DNA from: Bacillota bacterium
Lineage (GTDB): Bacteria; Bacillota; Clostridia; Lachnospirales; Lachnospiraceae
Assembly: GCA_023399055.1 (NCBI GenBank)
Contig: JAEWQV010000014.1
Coordinates: forward strand, 434,001 to 498,000
Direction: 5' to 3'
DNA length: 64,000 nucleotides
Part shown: positions 16,822 through 25,005 of the stretch, in pieces
Position numbering within the stretch: the first letter of the stretch is position 1
Layout: the number at the start of each line of letters is the position of its first letter
Position numbers and translations under genes: made by a program
Notes under the pieces: model-generated
Told to the model about the DNA's origin: nothing
Databases searched by the model: none
What the model saw: the letters and a program-made list of their open reading frames with translations, nothing else

Positions 16822-18060
16822 TTATATATTTTTCTCTACTATCTTACTTACATCATAGCCGCTTGGGTTTTGGAAAATCCGAAGGCCGAATTCGCCTGCA
16901 ATGGAAAAAATATGGTCAAAAATATCCGCTTGTATAATTTCATATGCAGTCCATTCTATTTCATCAGTAAATGCATAAATTTCAAGTGGCAACCCAAACT
17001 CAGTTGGAGGAAGCTGACGAACCAACAGAGGCATATCTTTAAGGAGCTGTGAATGCTGTTCCAAATAATTTTGAATATATGCTCGAAACGTACCAATATT
17101 CGTCATATGTCTACCATTAATTAACAGTTCTTTATCAAAACTTCTGGTAATATTATATTGACTTAGTTTCTGTTCTGTCTCACTGATATAATCACTTAAA
17201 TACGCAATTCTTCTAAATTTATCTACCATCTGTGGGGTACAAAAAGTTATACTGTTAACATCAATATAAATATATCTTTTCATTCGTCTCCCACCAGATT
17301 CTATCATACCACGCCAATTCTTAAAGGAATCAGATACAAAGGCATATGCAGGAATTGAAATAATTGTTTTATCAAAGTTTTGAACCTTAACGGTATTTAA
17401 AGTAATATCAATTACATTACCGTCTGCTCCGTATTTCTCCATTTCAATCCAGTCTCCAATTCTAAGCATATCATTTGCTGTCAACTGAATACCTGCCATA
17501 AACCCAAGAATAGTATCTTTAAATACAAAGGAGAATACCGCTGCTAATGCACCAATACCACTAAGTAAATACCATGGATTTTGCTTCATGAGGATACCTA
17601 GCATAATGATGCCTATGATTGTCATGATAACAATCTTTACAACCTGTAATAAACCCTTAATTGGCCTTATTTTTGATATGGGAAAATTGCTGTAAATGTC
17701 ATTTGCAGCATCTAATATAGAATTAAATACAAAAAGTAAAACAAATAATATATAAAGAGAGGCTGCCCGGATTAAATATCCACCTGCTAATCCATAGGCT
17801 GGAGCAAACAAATAGAGAACAATACCTGGAATTAAGTTGGCCAATCGATGAAAAACTTTACGGTCTAATAAGCTATCATCCCACTTATATTTATTCTTAT
17901 GGATAATTTTTGCTAAAATTTTAATTACAATCTTTTTAGCAATTAAATTTAGTAAAATGCAAAGGATAACAATAATTGCAGTAAGTATGACAAAGGAAAG
18001 ATAATTAATAAGGCCTTCCTTAACCCCTTGCGCCTTCAAATATTCTTGCAAAAGCGTCAT
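16822..18060 (-). CDS. Mechanosensitive ion channel, MscS family, YbdG-like
   Basis: 412 aa membrane protein that opens under turgor stress. It has five N-terminal hydrophobic segments. The pore-lining segment and beta domain follow: GALAAVFSFVFKDTILGFMAG, LRIGDWIEMEKYGADGNVID, NTVKVQNFDKTIISIPAYAF and KNWRGMIESGGRRMKR. The last block is characteristic of the E. coli YbdG branch (about 415 aa) rather than of short MscS (286 aa). The ATG at 18060 is preferred because AAGGAG lies about 10 nt upstream; the in-frame ATG seven codons earlier overlaps that site. Confidence 0.93.
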   Translation of the reverse strand: MTLLQEYLKAQGVKEGLINYLSFVILTAIIVILCILLNLIAKKIVIKILAKIIHKNKYKWDDSLLDRKVFHRLANLIPGIVLYLFAPAYGLAGGYLIRAASLYILFVLLFVFNSILDAANDIYSNFPISKIRPIKGLLQVVKIVIMTIIGIIMLGILMKQNPWYLLSGIGALAAVFSFVFKDTILGFMAGIQLTANDMLRIGDWIEMEKYGADGNVIDITLNTVKVQNFDKTIISIPAYAFVSDSFKNWRGMIESGGRRMKRYIYIDVNSITFCTPQMVDKFRRIAYLSDYISETEQKLSQYNITRSFDKELLINGRHMTNIGTFRAYIQNYLEQHSQLLKDMPLLVRQLPPTEFGLPLEIYAFTDEIEWTAYEIIQADIFDHIFSIAGEFGLRIFQNPSGYDVSKIVEKNI

Positions 18061-18145
18061 TTTTAATAAATCTCCTTCCATTCACTTCTATATAAGTATT
18101 TACAAAATTCTAACTATTTTTATTGTTTTGTAATTTACAAAATAT

Positions 18146-18210
18146 TAATTGTATTCATTAATTAGAAAATGCAAAATTTTAATTGATTCATTAATTTGTA
18201 AATGCAAATT
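18146..18210. repeat. Two tandem imperfect AT-rich repeats
   Basis: Two roughly 32-bp copies of a unit TAATTG(T)ATTCATTAATT...AAATGCAAA at 18146-18178 and 18180-18210. Further short parts occur on either side. The gap 18061-18603 holds no gene. Confidence 0.5.
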
Positions 18211-18430
18211 GCATTCATTGTTGTACAACTAAAATAATTAAATGCACTTTCTTATTGTATTATATATTTGAATATTTTACATGTCAATTTTTCCGTATGA
18301 CATAAAGTGACTATGTCTTTTGCTTGTTAATGCTATATTATATAAATACATCATCTGTCATTATAATACTGGCTAATGCACTATATACCATTATTTTCAT
18401 AAAATTTTAATGTTAAAATTTGCATAACAT

Positions 18431-18460
18431 GATATAATGTCCACAGACATTATATCTGTG
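18431..18460 (+). promoter_or_regulatory. Overlapping, mutually exclusive hairpins upstream of the Ca2+ ATPase
   Basis: GATATAATGT-CCACAG-ACATTATATC (18431-18456, 10-bp arms) overlaps CACAGA-CATTATA-TCTGTG (18442-18460, 6-bp arms). Only one can form at a time, which suggests an operator or an RNA switch about 145 bp before the start codon. Confidence 0.5.
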
Positions 18461-18603
18461 CCGAATGAGTGAGTGCACATCTTTGACACTAGGTGCCAAT
18501 ATCATGACTTTCAATGAATTATGTTATACTTTATAGGTATAAGTATAAAGAAGTCATTATTTGGAATTATAATGATGATTATAACTATGAAAGAGGTGTA
18601 ACT

Positions 18604-21276
18604 ATGTGGTTTATGAAATCACAAAACGATGTTCTAAATGAGTTGGGCGTTAATCCCATGGTAGGTTTATCTCAAGCAGAAGCAGCACATCGTTTGGAAC
18701 AATACGGTTATAACAAACTGAAAGGTAAACCGAAAAAAAGTGTATTAGCTTTATTTCTATCTCAGTTAAAAGACATGCTTATTTATGTATTATTAGCTGC
18801 GGCTGTTATAACTTTTTTTATTCATGAGTATGCCGATTCTATAATTATCTTATTGGTAATTATCTTAAATGCGGTTATTGGTGTTATTCAGGAATTTAAA
18901 GCCGAGAAAGCTGTAGAAGCTCTTCAAAAAATGACAACACCAAAATCCTTAGTACGTCGTGATGGTAAGGCAATTGAGATTGATTCAGAAGAGGTAGTTC
19001 CTGGTGATATCGTTTTACTAGATGCTGGTCGCTATGTTCCTGCTGATATCCGTTTATTGGACACTGCCAATCTTCAGATTGAGGAATCAGCACTTACTGG
19101 TGAATCCGTTCCATCCACTAAGAATGCCTCTGTACAGTTACAAGACCCAAAAACTCCTATTGGTGATATGAGTAATATGGCCTTCCTATCGACCTTAACA
19201 ACCTATGGCCGTGGAGAGGGTGTTGTAGTTGCTACTGCGATGAGTACGGAAATTGGTAAAATAGCTTCTATTCTTGACGAAGATAATGATGAAATGACAC
19301 CACTTCAGAGAAGACTCGATGAGCTGGGACGTATATTAGGTTTTCTAGCAATTGGTATCTGTGCTTTAATCTTTGTAATTGCATTAATTCAAAAACGTGA
19401 TTTATTTGAAATGTTCTTAACTGCTATATCCTTAGCTGTTGCTGCTATTCCAGAGGGCCTTGCTGCTATCGTTGCAATAGTATTAGCTCTTGGCGTTACT
19501 AGAATGTCTAAAATAAACGCTATTGTTAAAAAACTACCTGCAGTTGAAACCCTTGGTTCCGTTAATATTATTTGTTCCGATAAAACCGGTACATTGACAC
19601 AGAATAAAATGACGGTTGTTCAACAATATACCTCAGGAAATTTGTCACACGTACCTGGTGAGGGAAGTAATTTAACTGCAACCCCTGATGAACAAGAACT
19701 AATCAAATCCTTTGTATTATGCTCTGATGCTACCTATATTAATGGTCAAGGAACCGGTGACCCAACGGAAATAGCATTAATTATACTTGGTGATAAGTAT
19801 AACCTTACAAAGGCACAACTAAATGAAAACCATAAACGTTTATCTGAAAACCCTTTTGATTCAGATCGTAAATTAATGTCTACCTTAAATTCAGAAGGTA
19901 ATACCTATCGAATTCATACAAAGGGTGCCATTGATAATATATTAAAACTTTCTACCACTGCTTTGGTTAATGGCAATATTGTTCCTCTTACACCTGAATT
20001 AAAGGCTGATTATCTTAAGATAACAGAATCCATGTCGGATAGCGCTCTTCGTGTTCTTGGTGTTGCGTTTAAAGATACGGATAAAATGCTTCCTCCTGAA
20101 GAAATGGAAAAGGACCTTACTGTCATTGGTCTTGTAGGAATGATTGATCCTCCGAGATTAGAAGTAAAGGATTCCATTCATGAAGCAAAAATGGCAGGCA
20201 TTCGCCCTATTATGATTACAGGTGATCATAAGAATACTGCTGTTGCTATTGCGAAAGAGCTTGGAATTGCTGATTCAATTTCACAAAGTATAACTGGTAC
20301 AGAAATTGATGAAATGACGGAAGAAGCCTTTGCAGCTCATATCAACGATTACAGAGTATTTGCCCGAGTATCTCCGGAACATAAAGTTAAGATTGTGCGC
20401 GCTTTTAAAGCACAGGGTAATATCGTATCCATGACCGGTGATGGTGTAAATGATGCTCCTTCTTTAAAATATGCTGATATAGGTGTAGCGATGGGTATTA
20501 CAGGTACTGATGTTGCTAAGGGTGCCAGTGATATGATATTAACCGATGATAACTTTACTACAATAGTACATGCGATTGAAGAAGGCAGAAATATTTATAA
20601 TAATATCAAGAAATCCGTAATCTTCCTGCTCTCCTGTAATCTGGGTGAAGTAATTACTATATTGATTTCAATATTATTAAACTGGCCGGTTCCGCTCCTC
20701 GCCACACAAATTCTTTGGATTAACTTAATTACAGACTCCTTACCAGCGATTGCCCTAGGTGTTGATCCTGGTGATAAAGATGTAATGAAACAAAAACCCA
20801 GAAATCCAAAGGAAAGTTTCTTTGCCGGCGGTGCAGGGTTTAGAGCTGTATTAGGTGGTGCTTTAATCGGTTTATTAACCTTGGCGGCTTTCTATTTCGG
20901 GTTATCACAGCATGGCTATGAGTTGGGTTCCAAAATGTTATCCGAGGATGTATTAGAAGAAGCAATTCCTTACGCTAGAACAATGGCCTTTGTAGTATTA
21001 GCAGCTTCCCAGCTCTTCTACTCCTTGTCCATGCGTAACTTTAATAAATCAATTTTCCGTATCGGTTTCTTCAGCAATAAGTATTTAATCGGTGCAATTA
21101 TTGTTGGTATCTTACTCCAGTTAGTGGTAATAACTGTTCCTTTCCTTTCAAGCGCTTTTGGGGTTCACAACCTAAGTCTTTCTGAATGGGGAATTGTTAT
21201 TGGCTTCTCCCTCATACCACTTATCGCGAATGAGATTATTAAGGTATTTGCCAGCAAAAAAATTGATAAATTATAA
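18604..21276 (+). CDS. Calcium-transporting P-type ATPase (SERCA-like, P2A)
   Basis: 890 aa membrane pump that exports Ca2+ at the expense of ATP. TGESVPS (actuator), ICSDKTGTLTQNKM with phosphorylated Asp326, and TGDGVNDAPSLK are all intact. Ion-site residues resemble SERCA: IPEGLAA in M4, NLGEV in M5 and NLITD in M6 are all there, while the M8 position of SERCA Glu908 reads Gln (LAASQLF). So site II is complete and site I is nearly so. The ATG at 18604 follows AGAGGTG; 30 upstream in-frame codons have no ribosome site. A terminator follows, then msrA. Confidence 0.93.
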   Translation: MWFMKSQNDVLNELGVNPMVGLSQAEAAHRLEQYGYNKLKGKPKKSVLALFLSQLKDMLIYVLLAAAVITFFIHEYADSIIILLVIILNAVIGVIQEFKAEKAVEALQKMTTPKSLVRRDGKAIEIDSEEVVPGDIVLLDAGRYVPADIRLLDTANLQIEESALTGESVPSTKNASVQLQDPKTPIGDMSNMAFLSTLTTYGRGEGVVVATAMSTEIGKIASILDEDNDEMTPLQRRLDELGRILGFLAIGICALIFVIALIQKRDLFEMFLTAISLAVAAIPEGLAAIVAIVLALGVTRMSKINAIVKKLPAVETLGSVNIICSDKTGTLTQNKMTVVQQYTSGNLSHVPGEGSNLTATPDEQELIKSFVLCSDATYINGQGTGDPTEIALIILGDKYNLTKAQLNENHKRLSENPFDSDRKLMSTLNSEGNTYRIHTKGAIDNILKLSTTALVNGNIVPLTPELKADYLKITESMSDSALRVLGVAFKDTDKMLPPEEMEKDLTVIGLVGMIDPPRLEVKDSIHEAKMAGIRPIMITGDHKNTAVAIAKELGIADSISQSITGTEIDEMTEEAFAAHINDYRVFARVSPEHKVKIVRAFKAQGNIVSMTGDGVNDAPSLKYADIGVAMGITGTDVAKGASDMILTDDNFTTIVHAIEEGRNIYNNIKKSVIFLLSCNLGEVITILISILLNWPVPLLATQILWINLITDSLPAIALGVDPGDKDVMKQKPRNPKESFFAGGAGFRAVLGGALIGLLTLAAFYFGLSQHGYELGSKMLSEDVLEEAIPYARTMAFVVLAASQLFYSLSMRNFNKSIFRIGFFSNKYLIGAIIVGILLQLVVITVPFLSSAFGVHNLSLSEWGIVIGFSLIPLIANEIIKVFASKKIDKL

Positions 21277-21290
21277 AAATAAAATATAAT

Positions 21291-21330
21291 AAAACCATAG
21301 GTGCTATTCTCATATCATCTATGGTTTTAA
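21291..21330 (+). terminator. Probable terminator between the Ca2+ ATPase and msrA
   Basis: AAAACCATAG and its complement CTATGGTTTT around an 18-nt loop, ending in TTTTAA. The short T-run suggests partial termination. Confidence 0.65.
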
Positions 21331-21349
21331 CACTAGAAAGAGGCGTAAT

Positions 21350-21877
21350 ATGGAACAAGAAAATCGTATAAAGGTTATCTATCTTGCTGGAGGATGTTTT
21401 TGGGGAACTGAGAAGTATTTATCTAATATTGAGGGAATTGTAAGTACAGATGTAGGTTATGCCAACGGAAATACAGAAAATCCCACTTATAAAGAGGTGT
21501 GTCACAATAACACTGGTCATGCCGAAACAGTTCGAGTATACTACGATCCAAAGCAAATTCGTTTAGAGTTTATTTTAAATATGTATTATGATGTAATTAA
21601 TCCTACTTCAGTAAATAAACAAGGGGAGGATACAGGAACACAATACCGTACTGGTATTTATTACGAGGATTTTAGTGATATTCCAGTTATCGAAGCATCC
21701 CTCAAAGAGCTACAAACACGATATGAAAAGCCAGTTGCTATTGAAATGCTTCCACTTAGCAACTATTATTTGGCGGAAGAATATCATCAAAAGTATCTAG
21801 ATAAAAATCCAAATGGCTATTGCCATATCAGACCGGATAAGTTTGAAAAGGCTAAGTTAGCAAAGGATGTATTCTAG
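21350..21877 (+). CDS. msrA: Peptide-methionine (S)-S-oxide reductase
   Basis: 175-aa cytosolic repair enzyme that reduces methionine-S-sulfoxide in proteins. The catalytic motif GGCFWG places the nucleophilic Cys at residue 16. GYANGNTENPTYKEVCHNNTGHAE and YYDVINPTSVNKQGEDTGTQYRTGIYY follow, all family signatures. The ATG follows AGAGGCG at 5 nt. No msrB is adjacent. Confidence 0.97.
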   Translation: MEQENRIKVIYLAGGCFWGTEKYLSNIEGIVSTDVGYANGNTENPTYKEVCHNNTGHAETVRVYYDPKQIRLEFILNMYYDVINPTSVNKQGEDTGTQYRTGIYYEDFSDIPVIEASLKELQTRYEKPVAIEMLPLSNYYLAEEYHQKYLDKNPNGYCHIRPDKFEKAKLAKDVF

Positions 21878-21900
21878 GTGTAATAAAGGATCTGTTTTTA

Positions 21901-22085
21901 GGTAAGGATCTCATAAGTCATTTTTAGTGTTATATATTCGAAGAAGTATAACATGACCATCTGGATTTGCCTTACCAACAAATGCTTGTAATAAATCATG
22001 CAATCATTTGTTGCCGGTCTGCACCATCTGGTCATGTCATACTTCTTCTTTATTTACTCCTCCTATGACTTATGAGAACCTTACC
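21901..22085. repeat. 185-bp three-tier inverted repeat (possible MITE or structured RNA)
   Basis: Three nested arm pairs. Outer: 21901-21921 with 22065-22085 (20 of 21 match). Middle: 21940-21959 with 22029-22048 (19 of 20). Inner: CAACAAATG 21976-21984 with 22005-22013. The whole can fold into one long hairpin. It lies between convergent msrA and the MerR-type gene, so it could serve as a bidirectional terminator, but it lacks T-runs and is far longer than terminators normally are. The rest of 21878-22263 shows nothing else. Confidence 0.8.
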
Positions 22086-22263
22086 ATCATGACAAATCAA
22101 TTTTAATAAACCGTAAAATTAATTTATCATGATATAGACAGTCTTATTATTTATTCTTATTTCTCAAAAGTCTCAATTACATGTTTAACAGTCTTACCGT
22201 TTTATTGGATATTATAATGGTAATGGTAATTCTGTGAAGACTTTAATTTATCCGTAATTGATT

Positions 22264-23028
22264 TTAGTTGTTTGCTCCGGTGTAAATATGGACTGCGTCT
22301 CTTAAAAAGGCAGCTAGTCCTGGTTGCTTTTTATCGTAATATGCGGTAAAACGTTCATCATCAACATACATCTGTGCTAAGCCCGCATGAGCTTCTTGGG
22401 AATAGGAGGGCCAGGTAAAGGTTAACCATTGACGGTGTAAGTCAGCTGTCTTTTGCGCTAATTCACCTGCTGGGTCCTTCGTTGCAAAGGCGGCTTCCAA
22501 AGTATCTAATACCTCCTGACCAAGTTTTTCAAACGCTTCATAATCTTCCTTAGACATATTCAGCATTTTCTGATTTGATTTATTTACGGTATCTTCACCA
22601 TACTTCTCTCTTATTTCTTTTCCGTACGTTTCTTCATTTTCGTCAATTAACTTTTTCTTAAATCCTTCAAATTTTTCTTTATCACTCATTTTAATTAATC
22701 CTTTCTTGCAATCAATTGATTTTTTTACATTATCAATTAATAAATCCAGTTGTTTTCTCTGAATAAGGAGTTTTTCTAAATGGCTATTCAGTGCCTTTTC
22801 TTCGTCGAAATCCTGTGAAGATATTAGCTCCTTAATAGTGTCAAGATTAACGCCCATTTCACGGTAGAACATGATCTGCTGCAGCAGCTCCACTTCTTTG
22901 CTCCCATAAATACGATATTTTGATGAATTAATTCTTGCCGGCTTAAGAATTCCAATTTCATCATAATAACGAAGGGTTCTGGTACTGACACCTGCCATTT
23001 GACCTAACTTCTGAATTGTATATTCCAT
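22264..23028 (-). CDS. MerR-family regulator with TipAS-type ligand domain
   Basis: 254 aa. The N-terminal winged helix is YTIQKLGQMAGVSTRTLRYYDEIGILKPARI, followed by the dimerisation coiled coil (residues about 80-120). The C-terminal domain carries the TipAS features, such as MYVDDERFTAYYDKKQPGLA and FLRDAVHIY. TipAS domains bind thiopeptides and other drugs, so this is likely a drug-responsive activator. The ATG at 23028 follows AAGGAGG at 8 nt; an upstream in-frame start would begin inside the promoter. The promoter has the 19-bp spacer of MerR-controlled genes, implying autoregulation. No efflux gene is next to it. Confidence 0.9.
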   Translation of the reverse strand: MEYTIQKLGQMAGVSTRTLRYYDEIGILKPARINSSKYRIYGSKEVELLQQIMFYREMGVNLDTIKELISSQDFDEEKALNSHLEKLLIQRKQLDLLIDNVKKSIDCKKGLIKMSDKEKFEGFKKKLIDENEETYGKEIREKYGEDTVNKSNQKMLNMSKEDYEAFEKLGQEVLDTLEAAFATKDPAGELAQKTADLHRQWLTFTWPSYSQEAHAGLAQMYVDDERFTAYYDKKQPGLAAFLRDAVHIYTGANN

Positions 23029-23051
23029 ATTGTTTTCCTCCTTACAAGCAT

Positions 23052-23082
23052 AGTCTATACCTTTACGTAGCGTTAATGTCAA
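23052..23082 (-). promoter_or_regulatory. MerR-type autoregulated promoter (19-bp spacer)
   Basis: On the minus strand TTGACA (23077-23082), 19-bp spacer containing the partial dyad GCTACGTAAAGG, and TAGACT (23052-23057). The overlong spacer is the hallmark of promoters untwisted by MerR-family activators. Confidence 0.75.
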
Positions 23083-23132
23083 TATAGTTTTTTGAAATTA
23101 TCAAGATTATTTATAAAAAATGTTTAGATACA

Positions 23133-23255
23133 AAAAAAGCTTCCTATATTACAGTTTTGAAAGATATTTTTGCAATTATATATTGTAACGAACCTATATT
23201 CGTTAGCATCTACAAAATTGCAAGAAGTCAGTCAACCTGTTTTAAGGAAGCTTTT
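23133..23255 (-). terminator. Multi-tier terminator after the Cys-rich spore-type gene
   Basis: Outer arms AAAAGCTTCCT (about 23135-23145) and AGGAAGCTTTT (23245-23255), with nested TTGCAATT/AATTGCAA (23170-23177, 23216-23223) and AACGAA/TTCGTT (23187-23192, 23199-23204). On the minus strand the outer stem ends in a run of seven T. Confidence 0.7.
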
Positions 23256-23373
23256 CTTTGCTTATATTATTTACAAGAATTTACCGTACAATACTTAAGG
23301 GTTATTTAAAAATCAATGTGAAACATTTGAGGAAAGCATAGGTTATTGTTTTTAAAATTAAGCTTCAATGGGC

Positions 23374-24081
23374 TTATTCTTTATCCTTTGAACATTTTAC
23401 TACTTCTATCGTGCTTGCTAATACACCTGCAGATATTTTTGCAGTAAGAGAAACACAGCCTTCCACACAACAATGAGGTGCACATTTCGGTGCCGGGGAA
23501 ACTTCAAAATCGGATCCTACAATTTCTAACACCTTAACAACCTCACAGTTTACTATTTCAGGAGATACAAACACATTTTCAAGTTTAAATACAACGCTTT
23601 TTACACAGGTAAAGGGCACTGTTATTGGAGAACAACCATACGATCTAATTACAATTGGAATTTTTAATTCTACAAAAATCTTAATATCTGCTGTCTTCAC
23701 TCCAGGAATAGGTCCATAACTCGGACATACAAAATCTTCATGTATCTCACAACTGGTTTCTATTACCTTAGCTTTTATATCATTGCATACAGAAACAACT
23801 TCATATCCAGGAACATCAATGCAACATTTTACGGATGAGGTAGTTTCCTTCGTAACTGTCTGTTTTATGATAGGATGAACCAAGGTTACACACCTTTGAT
23901 TGCCTTGCTCATGGTCATTATGGTCTGAACATTTCTCATAGTCATGCTCGTATTCAGTTCCGTTCTCTTTCTCTTTTTCTTTATCCTTATCCTTATCATT
24001 CTCCTTTTCTATTTCCTTACTGTAACAGTTGTTGTACTTATCAGAAAAATAATCTGTATAAGGTAATTTATATTCTCTCAT
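23374..24081 (-). CDS. Cys-rich protein with Lys/Asp/Glu-rich head, possible spore-surface (SPOCS-like) protein
   Basis: 235 aa, no signal peptide. Residues about 22-62 are a low-complexity tract of KDKDKEKEKE and His/Asp/Glu, followed by a beta-rich region with about 16 Cys, many in pairs such as CC. A stretch ADIKIFVELKIPIVIRSYGC and then ITVPFTCVKSVVF parallels a stretch in the spore-type protein at 52748-53551 (VFIEGYIRANIEYATRSC, then TVHIPFKAYTKVDF). I infer a shared SPOCS/DUF3794-like fold, typical of spore coat and exosporium proteins. The ribosome site is AGAGGGA. Function is not established. Confidence 0.55.
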   Translation of the reverse strand: MREYKLPYTDYFSDKYNNCYSKEIEKENDKDKDKEKEKENGTEYEHDYEKCSDHNDHEQGNQRCVTLVHPIIKQTVTKETTSSVKCCIDVPGYEVVSVCNDIKAKVIETSCEIHEDFVCPSYGPIPGVKTADIKIFVELKIPIVIRSYGCSPITVPFTCVKSVVFKLENVFVSPEIVNCEVVKVLEIVGSDFEVSPAPKCAPHCCVEGCVSLTAKISAGVLASTIEVVKCSKDKE

Positions 24082-24228
24082 ATTATAGTCCCTCTCTTTA
24101 TATTAATTAAGAGCAATTAAAAATCTTAGCACTATAATATATGTTTAATCGACATATTTTGACCCTTGAGTATTTATATTAATGTGAGTAATATGATTAA
24201 CTATCTCCTAGCACAACATATTGAATTC

Positions 24229-25005
24229 TTATGTAAGGTTAATTGCCTGCTTCAGCTGCTTAACGTATTCTGTTACGTATGGAATACATTCTTTCCCATA
24301 CTGGCCAACAAGTTTTACTATTGCACTTCCCACTATTACACCATCAGCAATCTGTGCCATTGACACTGCCTGTTCCACTGTTGATATTCCAAATCCTATA
24401 GCACAAGGTATCTCTTTTATTGCCTTTACTTGCTCAATCATCTCATTAACATTGGCTCCGATTTCACTGCGAATACCAGTAACCCCCATGGAAGAAACGC
24501 AGTACAAAAATCCTTCTGCTTCAGAGGCTATGGCCTTAATTCTTTCCTTTGAGGTAGGTGCAATCATTGAAATTAATGTAACACCATGTTTTAAACAAAA
24601 AGGTTTTAATTCCTCTCTCTCATCATAAGGAACATCTGGTACAATAATTGCATCAACACCCACTTCTTTACAATTTGTTAAAAATTTTTCTGTCCCATAG
24701 GTATAAATAGGATTGACATAGGTCATAAAGGCAAGGGGCAAATCAAGCTTTTTCCTTATTTTTCTTACCATAGTAAAGATGTGATCCGTTGTTGTTCCTA
24801 CCGCTAATGCTCTGGCATCTGCTTCTTGTATCACTGGTCCTTCGGCAACTGGATCGGAAAAGGGGATGCCAATTTCTATTAAATCGGCTCCAGCCTCTGC
24901 CATAGCATAAATAAGATTTTCTGTTATTTCCAGGTCAGGATCTCCAGCTGTTACAAATGGAATAAATGCCTTTTTATTATGAAATGCTGTTTCTATTCTA
25001 TTCAT
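24229..25005 (-). CDS. trpA: Tryptophan synthase alpha chain
   Basis: 258 aa TIM barrel that cleaves indole-3-glycerol phosphate and hands indole to TrpB. FIPFVTAGDPD and IEIGIPFSDPVAEGPVIQEAD are diagnostic. The catalytic Glu (E. coli Glu49) is Glu44. The position of E. coli Asp60 is Glu55 here, a conservative change. The ATG at 25005 overlaps the trpB stop by 8 bp (ATGAATAG) and follows GGGGGTG, so translation is coupled. Last gene of the operon; no clear terminator was seen downstream (24110-24228). Confidence 0.97.
   Translation of the reverse strand: MNRIETAFHNKKAFIPFVTAGDPDLEITENLIYAMAEAGADLIEIGIPFSDPVAEGPVIQEADARALAVGTTTDHIFTMVRKIRKKLDLPLAFMTYVNPIYTYGTEKFLTNCKEVGVDAIIVPDVPYDEREELKPFCLKHGVTLISMIAPTSKERIKAIASEAEGFLYCVSSMGVTGIRSEIGANVNEMIEQVKAIKEIPCAIGFGISTVEQAVSMAQIADGVIVGSAIVKLVGQYGKECIPYVTEYVKQLKQAINLT

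Noticed and set aside
21925..22085. 43-codon minus-strand ORF in the 185-bp hairpin element
   Set aside because: The frame follows from the inverted repeat; the start is about 25 nt from the nearest GGAGG.
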